64,000 nt of DNA from an uncultured Bacteroides sp. (GTDB taxonomy: Bacteria > Bacteroidota > Bacteroidia > Bacteroidales > Bacteroidaceae): contig NZ_OY762899.1 in the NCBI RefSeq assembly GCF_963666545.1, positions 2,542,001 through 2,606,000 of the forward strand, read 5' to 3'. The first letter of the stretch is position 1; each line of letters starts with the position of its first letter. This document shows positions 35,068-44,428 of the stretch, one piece after another. The notes under the pieces were generated by a model, which ran no database searches, had not been told where the DNA came from, and worked only from the letters and a program-made list of their open reading frames with translations. Both the position numbers and the translations under genes were made by a program.

Positions 35068-36051
35068 ATGAAGACAGATTATTTAATAAGTGTTATTATT
35101 CCTGTTCACAATACTGCAAAGTATTTGAGAAGGGCTGTAGAGTCAGTTAGGAATCAAGATTTAAAAGAAATAGAAATTATTTTAGTTGATAATGTATCTA
35201 CTGACGGTTCTTCTGAGATCTGTGACGAGTATGCAAAGATTGACTCTCGTATAAAGGTGCTTCATCTCTCAATCGCAGATTTATCTACCGCAAGAAATGA
35301 AGGCCTGAAAATTGCATCAGCACCATATCTTGGGTTTATAGATAGCGATGATTATATTGAGCCTAACATGTATGGTTTGTTGCTGCGTATATTGGTGGAG
35401 TCTCAGGCTAATATGGCTTTTTGTGATCTATGTTGTGAAGATGAAGATGGAAGACGAGAATTAGCGTGTTCTTATTCAGGCAAGATTACTCAATATTCAT
35501 CAGAAGATGCCTTGCGATTATTATTTTTAGAGAAAATGAGTAGTTCTGTTTGCACAAAAATATATGAGAGAGCTCTCTTTAATGATTTACACTTTCCGGA
35601 AGGCTTTTTTTATGAAGACCATTGTACGATATTCAAATGGATCTCTATGTGTCAGCATATTGTGGGCATAGATTTTGCTTTTTATCATTATATGTTACGT
35701 TCAGATAGTATCTGCCGTAGTTTTAGCCCAACAAAGGGCTATCATTACTTTCTTGCAGATTATTCTCGATGGGAATTTGCTATTAAGCGATCACTTTTTG
35801 AGGAAAATGAGAAAAAGGAATTTGCTAATTTGATTGTTTCTAAGTGTTTGTGCGATTTTAAAGACGTAATGGCAAATACGAGCAATAAATCCTTTAAAGC
35901 AGAAAAAAAGGATATGAGGCTTAAATTAAGATCCTTTTTGTCGCTTACTAAAACGGATATTGATCCCAAGTATTACAAACGTTTAAGAAAAATCGCTTAT
36001 TTTTGGCCTATATATTATTTTGTACGTTTTTATTTAAAAAGAGGAGGGTGA
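35068..36051 (+). CDS. Glycosyltransferase family 2
   Basis: A 327-residue GT2 enzyme with ISVIIPVHNTAKYLRRAVES, VDNVSTDGSSEICDEY and LGFIDSDDYIEPNMY (DSDD metal site), followed by a helical C-terminus (YFVRFYLKRGG). It is 10 bp downstream of another GT2 gene. Overall architecture is like the three GT2 paralogues at 24-28 kb, but it is more diverged from them than they are from one another. Confidence 0.88.
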   Translation: MKTDYLISVIIPVHNTAKYLRRAVESVRNQDLKEIEIILVDNVSTDGSSEICDEYAKIDSRIKVLHLSIADLSTARNEGLKIASAPYLGFIDSDDYIEPNMYGLLLRILVESQANMAFCDLCCEDEDGRRELACSYSGKITQYSSEDALRLLFLEKMSSSVCTKIYERALFNDLHFPEGFFYEDHCTIFKWISMCQHIVGIDFAFYHYMLRSDSICRSFSPTKGYHYFLADYSRWEFAIKRSLFEENEKKEFANLIVSKCLCDFKDVMANTSNKSFKAEKKDMRLKLRSFLSLTKTDIDPKYYKRLRKIAYFWPIYYFVRFYLKRGG

Positions 36052-36083
36052 TATATTTCCTTTTTTGTTGAATAGTTAGAGGA

Positions 36084-36908
36084 TCAGTTTCCTCTCTTGA
36101 AGGCTTGATTTAGTTTAAATAGAAAAACAATCAATCTTTTCATTCTTTTCTGAAACTTTCTAGTATGGTTTAGTTGGGGGATTATATCACAAAGTGGAGA
36201 GCGCTCAATGATGGATAACTTTAATAAATCATTGTATACCTTGGTTGGAAAAAGGTTGTTCAGCACTTTTAGCCTTTCTTCTTTAGTCAGAATTGGATTG
36301 GTAGAAGAAATGCCACCATCTAAAAAATTTGAGACTCCTATTGATATGTGTTTTGTTGTACAATCTTTTAAGATGATATTTTTAATAAAAAACTCCCAAT
36401 CAGATACAATCAGATAGTTTTCACTGTACATTCCGTTTAGAAATAACTCTTTTTTGATAAAAGAGGCTGGATGAGGTAATGAGAAATCGGAGGACAGGAA
36501 GCGGGTAGCAGTTAAGGATGTGTCATATTTTTGTAATCTCCTTTCCGTGTTCTCAAAGATAAAATATAAGTCTCCATAAATAATATCCTCTCCGGTCAAT
36601 TCCCTCGCTACTTCTGCCAGAATTTCTGGTTCTAGGTAATCTCCGGAATTTAAAAATAATAAGTACTCACCTTCTGCTTGGCAAACGCCTTTGTTCATGG
36701 CATGATAGATGCCTTTGTCTTCTTCAGAAACCCAATAAGAGAGATGGGGTGCATATTCTTCAATGATTTGCTTGCTTCCATCTGTAGATCCTCCATCAAT
36801 TACGATATACTCATAATTTGTATAACTTTGATTGATGACGCTTTTTAAGGTGTTAGTGAGGCCAACGGAATTATTGTAGTTAATTGTAATGATTGAAATC
36901 TTTTTCAT
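36084..36908 (-). CDS. Glycosyltransferase family 2
   Basis: A 274-residue GT2 enzyme: ISIITINYNNSVGLTNTLKS, IDGGSTDGSKQIIEEY and LLFLNSGDYLEPEIL, where the metal motif is NSGD as in the WfgS/WcaA-type subgroup. SLPHPASFIKKELF lies in the acceptor region. It ends an operon of three glycosyltransferase genes on the minus strand (39118 to 36084), with a 3-bp gap from the previous gene, and is convergent with the GT2 gene ending at 36051. Confidence 0.88.
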   Translation of the reverse strand: MKKISIITINYNNSVGLTNTLKSVINQSYTNYEYIVIDGGSTDGSKQIIEEYAPHLSYWVSEEDKGIYHAMNKGVCQAEGEYLLFLNSGDYLEPEILAEVARELTGEDIIYGDLYFIFENTERRLQKYDTSLTATRFLSSDFSLPHPASFIKKELFLNGMYSENYLIVSDWEFFIKNIILKDCTTKHISIGVSNFLDGGISSTNPILTKEERLKVLNNLFPTKVYNDLLKLSIIERSPLCDIIPQLNHTRKFQKRMKRLIVFLFKLNQAFKRGN

Positions 36909-36911
36909 GAA

Positions 36912-37883
36912 CTATAGGTCAGTGATTTTGATTGTATGGGGGTCACTAAAAAACTTGGTTTTCAAACGACGCCCGAACTGCTTAATTGTGAGCTTTGCTT
37001 TTGCTTTTATGTAACGGCGGGTTTTCATTTTCCTTCCATTTAGAGTAAAATCAAGGGTATCACCCTTTGAGCATAACCTGATTTCGTTAGGATGTGTCAA
37101 CGGACATATATTGGAACCGCGATACTCTTTTACACGTTCGTCCGTATCGGAGAAGGTGTGCGTCGCATCTTCCCTGAAACCTATGTTCCAGACAAGATTT
37201 GTATTGGGAACTATATTCAAACACCTATTAGTCATTAAACTTATGTTCAATTGATAATCCCAGGTATCGACCAAATTGTTCTTCATGGTATGAAAGTTCC
37301 ACTTCCAATAATTGCGGAACTCCACATTGGAATAATAATACCTCAAACTTCGGCGAAATGCGGAGTAGTTAATACCATCCAAAGTGAAATCATATAAATT
37401 CCAAGCTCTTTTCCAAGTAGCCCATCCCCATATATGCGCGATTGAAGCAAAATAATAGGAATCATCAGATGCCTTTTCTCCATAATTGTGGTTTCTTCCA
37501 GCGATAACCCCAATCCTATTATCATATCTGTAAAGTTGTAGCAGCTCATCGCAATACTTGAAAAAATCAGGATGAGGCAATATATCATCTTCTAAAATAA
37601 TGCCCTCGTCTTCATGCTCGAAGAACCAAGTGATGGCTTCACTTACGGCTTTACCACAACCTAGATTGTTCTTTCTAAACAATGTTTTAACTTCGCAATT
37701 CCAGTCTACTTTATTTATGATAGATCGGGTTGTCTCACATTTTTCTTTCTCTCCATCTTTGTCCACACGCGGACCGTCCGCCGCGACATATAGACGTTCC
37801 GGCTTAGCTTGCCGAATAGTGTCAAAGACCCGTTCTGTTGTATCGGGTCGATTGAAAATTAAAAAAAGTATGGCTGAATTCAT
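36912..37883 (-). CDS. GT-A nucleotide-diphospho-sugar transferase (HlpA-like)
   Basis: A 323-residue protein of the group often labelled nucleotide-diphospho-sugar transferase or HlpA-like. LFLIFNRPDTTERVFDTIRQ starts the fold, EGIILEDDILPHPDFFKYC carries the EDD metal motif, and HIWGWATWKRAWNLYD is the family's conserved WGWATW box. Donor and acceptor are unknown. Its start overlaps the GT4 stop by 4 bases (ATGA-type), so the two are translationally coupled. Confidence 0.8.
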   Translation of the reverse strand: MNSAILFLIFNRPDTTERVFDTIRQAKPERLYVAADGPRVDKDGEKEKCETTRSIINKVDWNCEVKTLFRKNNLGCGKAVSEAITWFFEHEDEGIILEDDILPHPDFFKYCDELLQLYRYDNRIGVIAGRNHNYGEKASDDSYYFASIAHIWGWATWKRAWNLYDFTLDGINYSAFRRSLRYYYSNVEFRNYWKWNFHTMKNNLVDTWDYQLNISLMTNRCLNIVPNTNLVWNIGFREDATHTFSDTDERVKEYRGSNICPLTHPNEIRLCSKGDTLDFTLNGRKMKTRRYIKAKAKLTIKQFGRRLKTKFFSDPHTIKITDL

Positions 37884-39118
37884 CTTTTATCAAGGTTTAC
37901 TATTTGGGAATAAAAATTCAAATGTTTCTCCACTACTACATCATAAGAGAAATTGCGAATGATATGTTCTCGCATACCATCAATAATCTCTTTATTCGAT
38001 TTGTTTGATAAAGCCCATTCTATCCCGGCAGCCAAATCATCGCAGTCCTTATAATTTGCCAAGTAGCCAGTCTGCTTATGTTTAATTAAATCCGGAATTC
38101 CACCAACATTAAAGCCCACGGCAAGTGTTCCACAGGCTTGAGATTCAAATATAGTCTGCCCAAAGGCTTCGGCTAGCGATGGGGATACGAACACGTCAAC
38201 CGCATTGTATAGAAGCACCAATGTGTATTCATCGACCAATGCCCCCATAGAATGTGTAGGAAACGGTATTTCATTCTTATCTTTGGCGGATAACTCATTT
38301 CCAAATACGATTACTTCTATATCTGCTATATCCAATTTCCGCAATGCCTCCAGCATATAGTTCCAGCCCTTATATGGATTAGAACTGCCACCGCTAGCTC
38401 CAAACAAAATAAGCTTTTTATTTAAAGGCAGGGTTAGAATATTCCTTGCGGTATCCTTGCCACATGGCTTATACAAGCTTGTGTTCAACAAGTTGGGAAC
38501 AGTACGGATTATGTTGTTTTTAAACAATGCGCTGTTTCTAGCGCAATCGGAAAGCCAAGAACTCGCCGCGGCTATGAATAGGTTCTTATGCGGTCCCCAA
38601 TATTTCTGTTTCCTCTTGAACACACACCTAACGACATTCTTCAAGTAACGATTATTTATGTAGGGACACTCCGAGCACAAGGAGTGATATTTATTGCAGT
38701 CCAACGCATAATGGCATCCTCCGGTCAACGCCCACATGTCATGCATGAATAAAATAACCGGTTTTCCTAATGAAAGAATACGATGAATTTCTTTGATAGT
38801 GAGAAAATTGTTAATCCAATGAATGTAGATAACATCAGCATCTTTTAGTTCTTGAAGTTGGGAAATACGGGACTTGCCCCAATAGCCGAAAGAAAAGACA
38901 AAAGAAGATTTCAGAAAGCGTTTCTTTAAACGGTAATTCCTGTCTACTGATTTTCTAGAGGCTCTGCCTACTTTAAATACGGATTTATTGGTGGTCGCCT
39001 GTTTGCAAACAAGCAATATCGATTTTATACCGTTCATTTGCATGGCCTCATTCAACCGATAAGAAGCGATGGCGGCTCCTCCCTCCTTGTCCGAGGTCGC
39101 CAGATGTAAGACTTTCAT
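37880..39118 (-). CDS. Glycosyltransferase family 4
   Basis: A 412-residue GT-B enzyme. VLHLATSDKEGGAAIASYRL is the N-terminal acceptor loop of a common Bacteroides GT4 subgroup, and LFGASGGSSNPYKGWNYMLE starts the donor domain. VFVSPSLAEAFGQTIFESQA has the EX7E-type donor signature, followed by GTLAVGFNVGGIPDLI. Cys-rich HYALDCNKYHSLCSECPYI in the middle recalls the zinc-like loop found in this subgroup. First gene of the minus-strand three-gene operon. Confidence 0.88.
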   Translation of the reverse strand: MKVLHLATSDKEGGAAIASYRLNEAMQMNGIKSILLVCKQATTNKSVFKVGRASRKSVDRNYRLKKRFLKSSFVFSFGYWGKSRISQLQELKDADVIYIHWINNFLTIKEIHRILSLGKPVILFMHDMWALTGGCHYALDCNKYHSLCSECPYINNRYLKNVVRCVFKRKQKYWGPHKNLFIAAASSWLSDCARNSALFKNNIIRTVPNLLNTSLYKPCGKDTARNILTLPLNKKLILFGASGGSSNPYKGWNYMLEALRKLDIADIEVIVFGNELSAKDKNEIPFPTHSMGALVDEYTLVLLYNAVDVFVSPSLAEAFGQTIFESQACGTLAVGFNVGGIPDLIKHKQTGYLANYKDCDDLAAGIEWALSNKSNKEIIDGMREHIIRNFSYDVVVEKHLNFYSQIVNLDKR

Positions 39119-39344
39119 GTTTTAATTCTCGTTATTGATTTCACAAACAAATTAAAGTCTATTTGTATGTTCAGTTAATTAAGAACGTGCAAAAATACAT
39201 TTTATAAAATAGGTAAGCTCTTTTTGATAATTAAAATGAGTTAATTATATAATGGGTGGCTGAAATAATACGAGAGGCATATAGATTAAGAGAACTTTTT
39301 ATTGGGACTTATAGAGCGATAAAGTCAAACATAGGGACTAAGTA

Positions 39345-40233
39345 GTAACTGTTTAAAAATCATTTTTTAATTCGATTCAGCATAAGTTTTACCATGGCTA
39401 ACTGAATCATCGTTTGGTTTGTATCTGTATGATACTCAAAGTCTTTACTCAGTCTTCTAAACGATTCGAACCATGCGAAAGTTCTTTCTATTACCCATCT
39501 TTGTGGGATTACCTGTAATTTTGGAGAGTCCTCTTTTCGTAGCACGATTTCAAGTATCCAGCCAAAACTCTTTTTGTATTTTCAATAAGTTCTCCTCTAT
39601 ACCCACCATCGGCTATAATCTTCACCAGCCTATGAAACCTGAATTTCAATTCCGAGAAAAACGAAGGGAGCACCTTTGCTATCATGTATATTGGCCGCAT
39701 GAACAACAACAGCCATAAGCAATCCCATTGTATCCACTACAATATGCCTTTTCCTTCCCTTTGTCTTTTTTCCTCCGTCAATCCCTCTGGATAAACCTCC
39801 ACTTCGGGTGGTCTTAACGGATTGGGAATCAATTAGTCCCAAGCTTGGACAAACATCTCTTCCGGCAAGCTTGCGGGTATGCTTATGCAGACTCTGATGA
39901 ACCTCTTCAATGGTTCCATCTTGAAATAATAATAGACTAATTGCCAAGAAGGAAAATTATGGGGTAACATGCGCCATTGGCAGCCCGTTTTAAGCAGATA
40001 GAAAATAGCATCAAATATGTCTCTTAAGGAATGCTTTCGCTTGCGTTTGTCCTTTAGAATAACTAATATTGTGTTCCATTGGCTATCGGTCAAACTGCTA
40101 GGGTACGTTGTATTCATATTATCTTTATGTTGTTGGTACTCATAAAGACACGAATAAATTACCATAGAATAGACTGTTAGCCAATGTTTTTTTATACTCT
40201 TCATTTACAGTTATGCCATTTTCAAACAGTTAC
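39345..40233. mobile_element. Decayed IS5-type insertion sequence
   Basis: An 889-bp element with inverted ends GTAACTGTTTAAAAAT (39345-39360) and its complement at 40218-40233 (one mismatch), flanked by TA on both sides. It holds a transposase broken by three frameshifts. It abuts the 3' end of an oxidase/mutase-like gene, which it probably disrupted. Confidence 0.75.
39360..40117 (-). pseudogene. IS5-family transposase with three frameshifts
   Basis: From ATG at 40117 the N-terminal domain is intact ([35 protein letters not shown]). The frame then breaks near 39920-39925 and resumes with [19 protein letters not shown] and the first catalytic region [12 protein letters not shown]. It breaks again at a G-run (39666-39668) before IIADGGYRGELIENTK, and in an A-run (plus Ts 39571-39575) before the last catalytic part RWVIERTFAWFESFRR. 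One shift could be programmed, as in IS427-type elements, but three cannot be, so the element is dead. Confidence 0.82.
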
Positions 40234-40235
40234 TA

Positions 40236-40423
40236 AGTATACTTATTCAATCCAAAATGTTCATACGAGAAAAATGGTGGAGTCACTTAAAAAAGAACTT
40301 TTTGATAATAATATATTCTTGCTTGGTCGATTTGCGGAATGGGAATATTATAATATGGATGCTGCAATAGGTGCTGCGATAGATTTATCTAAAATAATCA
40401 CTGCTAACTTACCAAGAGAATGA
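40236..40423 (+). pseudogene. 3' remnant of a FAD-dependent oxidase/UDP-galactopyranose-mutase-like gene
   Basis: The last ~62 codons read YTYSIQNVHTRKMVESLKKE, then IFLLGRFAEWEYYNMDAA, ending ANLPRE. The GRFAEWEYYNMD block matches the C-terminus of NAD(P)/FAD-binding amine-oxidase-like proteins found in Bacteroides glycan loci. The 5' part is missing where the IS5-type element ends. An upstream start at 40184 lies inside the IS and is not original. Confidence 0.6.
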
Positions 40424-40505
40424 CTTTATGACGGTTAAGGAGAGAGTTGGGATAGTTAACCTTAGCTATTTAATATGAATCAGCCGTTCACTCAAAAAAA
40501 TATCT

Positions 40506-40513
40506 TATCTTTG
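40506..40513 (+). promoter_or_regulatory. -7 box for the MsbA-type exporter
   Basis: TATCTTTG matches TAnnTTTG, 30 bases upstream of the ATG at 40544. The -33 element is not clear. Confidence 0.55.
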
Positions 40514-40543
40514 TACGCTAATTATTCTAACTAACAACAAGCA

Positions 40544-42376
40544 ATGAAGGAATTCTTTCAACTCATGAAGCGATTTTTATCGCCTTATAAAAAGTATTTG
40601 GTTTGGGCCGTGCTTTTAAATCTGCTATCTGCTGTATTCAATGTTTTTTCATTTACTTTGCTGATTCCCATTCTACAGATACTCTTTAAGATGGATAATA
40701 AGGTTTATGAATTTATGCCTTGGGACTCTGCCGCTGGGTTAAAAGAAGTGGTGGTGAATAACTTCTACTATTATGTAACTGAGATGATTTCGACTAATGG
40801 AGGATCTCTTACGTTGTTATTTCTTGGGCTCTTTTTGGCTTTTATGACGATGTTGAAGACTTCTTGCTATTTTGCTTCTTCTGCTGTCATGATTCCGTTA
40901 CGAACGGGAGTGGTTAGAGATATCCGTATCATGGTTTATTCTAAAGTAATGTCTCTTCCGTTAGGCTTCTTCTCAGAAGAACGCAAAGGGGATATTATTG
41001 CTCGTATGAGTGGGGATGTGGGTGAAGTGGAAAATTCTATTACCAGCTCACTGGACATGTTGATTAAAAACCCGATACTGATTGTGATGTATTTCGCTAC
41101 CTTGGTGGTAACAAGCTGGCAACTGACTTTGTTTACATTGCTTGTATTGCCTGGAATGGGATGGGTCATGGGGACAGTCGGAAAGAAGCTAAAACGTCAA
41201 TCTCTTGAGGCTCAGGCTAAGTGGAGTGACACAATGTCGCAGCTTGAAGAAACATTGGGTGGTTTACGCATCATTAAGGCCTTTATTGCTGAAAAGAAGA
41301 TGGTTGATCGCTTTACGAAGTGTAGTAATGAATATAGGGATGCGACGAATAGGGTTGCTATGCGGCAGGCTTTGGCACACCCAATGAGTGAGTTTTTGGG
41401 TACATTGCTTATTGTAGTGGTGCTGTGGTTTGGTGGCTCGTTGATATTAGGGCATAACTCATCTATTGAGGCTCCTGCTTTTATCTTTTATATGGTGATT
41501 TTGTATAGCGTTATTAATCCTTTAAAAGAGTTTTCCAAAGCTGGTTATAACATTCCGAAGGGCTTGGCCTCTATGGAACGTGTAGATAAGATTCTGAAAG
41601 CAGAGAATAAAATACTAGAGATCGCTAATCCAAAACCTCTGAAAGGACTTAATGAGGCGGTAGAGTTCAACGACATCTCTTTCAGTTATGATACGCGAAG
41701 GGATGTGTTGAAGCATGTTAGTCTGAGAGTACCGAAGGGAAAGACTGTTGCACTGGTTGGACAATCCGGCTCGGGTAAATCTACATTGGTTGATCTTTTG
41801 CCACGTTATCACGATGTGCAGCAAGGGGATATAAATATTGATGGCGTTAGTATCAAAGATGTGCGTATCTCTGATTTACGTGGGCTTATAGGGAATGTGA
41901 ATCAGGATGCAATTTTGTTTAATGATACTTTCTTTAATAACATTGCTTTTGGTGTGGAAAATGCTACGATGGAGCAAGTGGTTGAGGCGGCGAAGATAGC
42001 AAATGCTCACGACTTTATCATGGAGAAGGAAGAGGGATATAATACGAATATTGGAGACCGAGGTGGTAAACTATCCGGAGGTCAAAGGCAGCGTATCAGC
42101 ATTGCTCGTGCCATATTGAAGAATCCTCCTATTTTGATTTTAGATGAAGCTACTTCAGCTTTGGATACAGAATCTGAACGTTTAGTTCAAGAAGCTTTAG
42201 AGAGATTGATGAAAACGCGTACTACTATTGCGATCGCTCATAGACTTTCGACCATTAAGAATGCAGATGAGATCTGTGTGCTTTATGAAGGGGAAATCGT
42301 AGAGAGAGGCAGGCACGAGGAGTTGTTAGCTCTGAATGGATATTACAAGCGCTTGAATGATATGCAAAGTTTATAA
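40544..42376 (+). CDS. ABC transporter, ATP-binding and permease (MsbA/lipid exporter type)
   Basis: A 610-residue half-transporter fusing six membrane helices (residues ~15-330) with an ATPase domain. Motifs are Walker A GQSGSGKST, signature LSGGQRQR, Walker B ILILDEATSALD and H-loop AIAHRLST. It belongs to the MsbA/LipidA-exporter type that flips lipid-linked molecules across the inner membrane. Position directly after the LPS glycan region makes lipid A-core or an O-unit a plausible cargo, which is inference. It ends exactly where the convergent rnhA ends, with no gap. Confidence 0.9.
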   Translation: MKEFFQLMKRFLSPYKKYLVWAVLLNLLSAVFNVFSFTLLIPILQILFKMDNKVYEFMPWDSAAGLKEVVVNNFYYYVTEMISTNGGSLTLLFLGLFLAFMTMLKTSCYFASSAVMIPLRTGVVRDIRIMVYSKVMSLPLGFFSEERKGDIIARMSGDVGEVENSITSSLDMLIKNPILIVMYFATLVVTSWQLTLFTLLVLPGMGWVMGTVGKKLKRQSLEAQAKWSDTMSQLEETLGGLRIIKAFIAEKKMVDRFTKCSNEYRDATNRVAMRQALAHPMSEFLGTLLIVVVLWFGGSLILGHNSSIEAPAFIFYMVILYSVINPLKEFSKAGYNIPKGLASMERVDKILKAENKILEIANPKPLKGLNEAVEFNDISFSYDTRRDVLKHVSLRVPKGKTVALVGQSGSGKSTLVDLLPRYHDVQQGDINIDGVSIKDVRISDLRGLIGNVNQDAILFNDTFFNNIAFGVENATMEQVVEAAKIANAHDFIMEKEEGYNTNIGDRGGKLSGGQRQRISIARAILKNPPILILDEATSALDTESERLVQEALERLMKTRTTIAIAHRLSTIKNADEICVLYEGEIVERGRHEELLALNGYYKRLNDMQSL

Positions 42377-43000
42377 TTATTTTCTTCCAAAATCAGCAGG
42401 TATCTCACCCCATGTTTTTGTTTCCCATTTTAATATCGGGGTGGTATATTTGTTTTCTTTCAACCATTTCTCAGCACGCTCGATGAGCTGAAACAAGGCT
42501 TCAGTCTCTGAGGTGCGGGGAAGTTTGGTTTTACATTTCTTGTGCTTTACCCAACTGATGGCATTGACGCTATCGCTGTATATAGGCATGTCGAATCCTT
42601 TCTGTTTTAAAAGGGCTAAGCCATGAACAAGTGCGAGAAATTCTCCAATATTGTTTGTTCCTCGCATCGGGCCGAAGCGGAAGATTTCTTGCCTGCTGGC
42701 TACATATACACCTCTATATTCCATTGGTCCCGGGTTGCCGCTGCATGCTGCATCTACAGCTAAGCTGTTGTCAATAATGGCTTCCGGCAAGGTTTCAGAT
42801 TTGGAGGTCGTCGCTTTGGACTTTTTGCCTATACATGCATAGGGGGATGAGGCAAAAGCTTGTTCGGCTTCTTCCCGAGTGTCGAACGACTTGTATTTGG
42901 CGCTTTCGTATCCTTTGGTCTGGAGTAAACAGTCATTCCAACTGTCGTAAATGCCCGGAGTTACACCATCCCAAACTACATAGAATTTTTGCTTTGCCAT
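42377..43000 (-). CDS. rnhA: Ribonuclease H with caulimovirus-type N-terminal domain
   Basis: A 207-residue protein. Residues 1-50 (FYVVWDGVTPGIYDSWNDCL, YKSFDTREEAEQAF) are the caulimovirus/VI viroplasmin-type RNA-DNA hybrid-binding domain of eukaryotic-like RNase H1. After a linker the RNase H fold has catalytic acidic residues in AVDAACSGNPG, IGEFLAL, YSDSVNA and the final IPADFGRK. It cleaves RNA in RNA-DNA hybrids. Its own promoter lies upstream. Confidence 0.92.
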   Translation of the reverse strand: MAKQKFYVVWDGVTPGIYDSWNDCLLQTKGYESAKYKSFDTREEAEQAFASSPYACIGKKSKATTSKSETLPEAIIDNSLAVDAACSGNPGPMEYRGVYVASRQEIFRFGPMRGTNNIGEFLALVHGLALLKQKGFDMPIYSDSVNAISWVKHKKCKTKLPRTSETEALFQLIERAEKWLKENKYTTPILKWETKTWGEIPADFGRK

Positions 43001-43033
43001 CTTTCTTATTGCCTATTTGTTTAATTGCTGGAG

Positions 43034-43065
43034 CAAAGGTACAACTATTTTTTATTTTCGAACAA
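43034..43065 (-). promoter_or_regulatory. Promoter of rnhA
   Basis: Minus strand: TTG (43063-43065), 21 bp, TACCTTTG (43034-43041), a perfect TAnnTTTG, 34 bases before the rnhA ATG. Confidence 0.6.
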
Positions 43066-43126
43066 GTTACTTCCTTTGGTTGTTATACCACATGAAATAA
43101 TTAATTTAATAATGGAGGACTGGTAT

Positions 43127-43729
43127 ATGAAAAGATCTTTTGAAGAAGCGTTGAAACATAGAAGGAGTTATTACTCTATAAACGATGAATCTCCTATTTC
43201 TGATTTGGAGATTGAACAAATTGTTAACACGGCAGTGACTCATGTGCCTTCTTCTTTTAACTCTCAATCAACACGTGTGGTGTTACTTTTAGGGGAACAT
43301 CATCAGAAGTTGTGGAATATAGTGAAGGATACATTGAAGAAGATGATCTCGGCTGAGGCGTTTTTGCAGACTGAAGCTAAAATAAATGGTTGCTTTGCCA
43401 GTGGGCACGGAACTGTTCTATTTTTTGAAGACCAAACCGTGGTCGAGGAATTGCAAAATGCTTTTCCCAGCTATGCTGATAATTTTCCTATATGGTCCAT
43501 GCATACTTCTGCAATGCACCAATTGGCTATCTGGACAATGCTTGAAGATGCAGAGTTAGGAGCTACTTTGCAACACTACAATCCTTTGATTGATGATGAA
43601 GTGAGAACTACGTGGGATTTACCTGTTTCATGGAAATTGGTAGCCGAAATGCCCTTTGGCACTCCTGTAGCAGAGCCTGGCAACAAGGAATTCAAAGACT
43701 TGAAAGAAAGAGTGAAAGTCTTTAAGTAA
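43127..43729 (+). CDS. Nitroreductase-family protein
   Basis: A 200-residue FMN-dependent oxidoreductase of the nitroreductase superfamily, of the type related to yeast Frm2/Hbn1 (long central insert; SFEEALKHRRSYYSI and THVPSSFNSQSTRVVLL at the N-terminus, WSMHTSAMHQLAIWTMLED and AEMPFGTPV later). Substrate unknown. ATG at 43127 is chosen over 43025 and 43112 because GGAGG sits at 43114-43118, a well-placed ribosome-binding site, which is unusual for this genome. Confidence 0.85.
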   Translation: MKRSFEEALKHRRSYYSINDESPISDLEIEQIVNTAVTHVPSSFNSQSTRVVLLLGEHHQKLWNIVKDTLKKMISAEAFLQTEAKINGCFASGHGTVLFFEDQTVVEELQNAFPSYADNFPIWSMHTSAMHQLAIWTMLEDAELGATLQHYNPLIDDEVRTTWDLPVSWKLVAEMPFGTPVAEPGNKEFKDLKERVKVFK

Positions 43730-43807
43730 TTGTTTGATCGGCTTTTTACTAAGGTTGTGTACTGCTTCCTGCATTGTGTTTTCTGTTATTTTTCTTTGGT
43801 AACTTGG

Positions 43808-43837
43808 TTTGCTGTATATTCAAATTGATTATCTTTG
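43808..43837 (+). promoter_or_regulatory. Promoter of aroK
   Basis: TTTG (43808-43811), 18 bp, TATCTTTG (43830-43837), a perfect TAnnTTTG, 26 bases upstream of the ATG at 43864. Confidence 0.65.
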
Positions 43838-43863
43838 CTCAGAACTAATAGCAACGCAACATT

Positions 43864-44397
43864 ATGATTCGTATCTTTTTGACCGGCTATATGGGAGCTG
43901 GGAAGACAACCTTAGGAAAAGCTTTTGCTCGGAAGAATAATTTATCTTTCATTGATCTTGATTGGTATATTGAAGGACACTTTCACAAAACAGTGCAGGA
44001 GCTATTCATTGAATATGGTGAAGCGGGCTTTCGCGAACTGGAAAGAAATATGTTGCATGAGGTTGCTGCATTTGAAGATGTTGTGATCTCTACGGGCGGA
44101 GGGACTCCTTGTTTTTTTGATAATATGTCGTTTATGAATGGATGTGGAAAGACAGTCTTTTTGAATGTGAATCCTGATGTTCTATTCCATCGGTTGCGCA
44201 TAGCCAAACAGCAGCGTCCTATATTGCAGGGAAAGAAAGATGAAGAACTGACTGCCTTTATTGTTGAAGCGCTAGAGAAACGTGCTTCGTTTTATATGCA
44301 GGCGCAGTATGTTTTTAATGCTGATGAGTTGGAGAATTGTAAGCAGATTGAAAGCTCGGTGTTACATTTGGAGAAATTACTTAATCTTTCATCCTGA
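43864..44397 (+). CDS. aroK: Shikimate kinase
   Basis: A 177-residue kinase of the shikimate pathway. Walker A GYMGAGKTT, the shikimate-binding Asp in SFIDLDWYIE, FRELERNML with the substrate Arg, STGGGTPC, and the lid Arg in KQQRPILQG are all present. Length is normal. It is followed 31 bases later by a small membrane protein gene. Confidence 0.93.
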   Translation: MIRIFLTGYMGAGKTTLGKAFARKNNLSFIDLDWYIEGHFHKTVQELFIEYGEAGFRELERNMLHEVAAFEDVVISTGGGTPCFFDNMSFMNGCGKTVFLNVNPDVLFHRLRIAKQQRPILQGKKDEELTAFIVEALEKRASFYMQAQYVFNADELENCKQIESSVLHLEKLLNLSS

Positions 44398-44428
44398 AAT
44401 AAGAAAAACAAATCAGAGATATATAATC

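Noticed and set aside
40184-40423. A complete 79-codon gene
   Set aside because: The first part comes from IS sequence; only the last ~62 codons resemble a known protein, as its C-terminus.
42370-42385. Meaningful overlap of msbA-type and rnhA genes
   Set aside because: They meet with exactly no gap but do not overlap; such tight convergent ends are common here.
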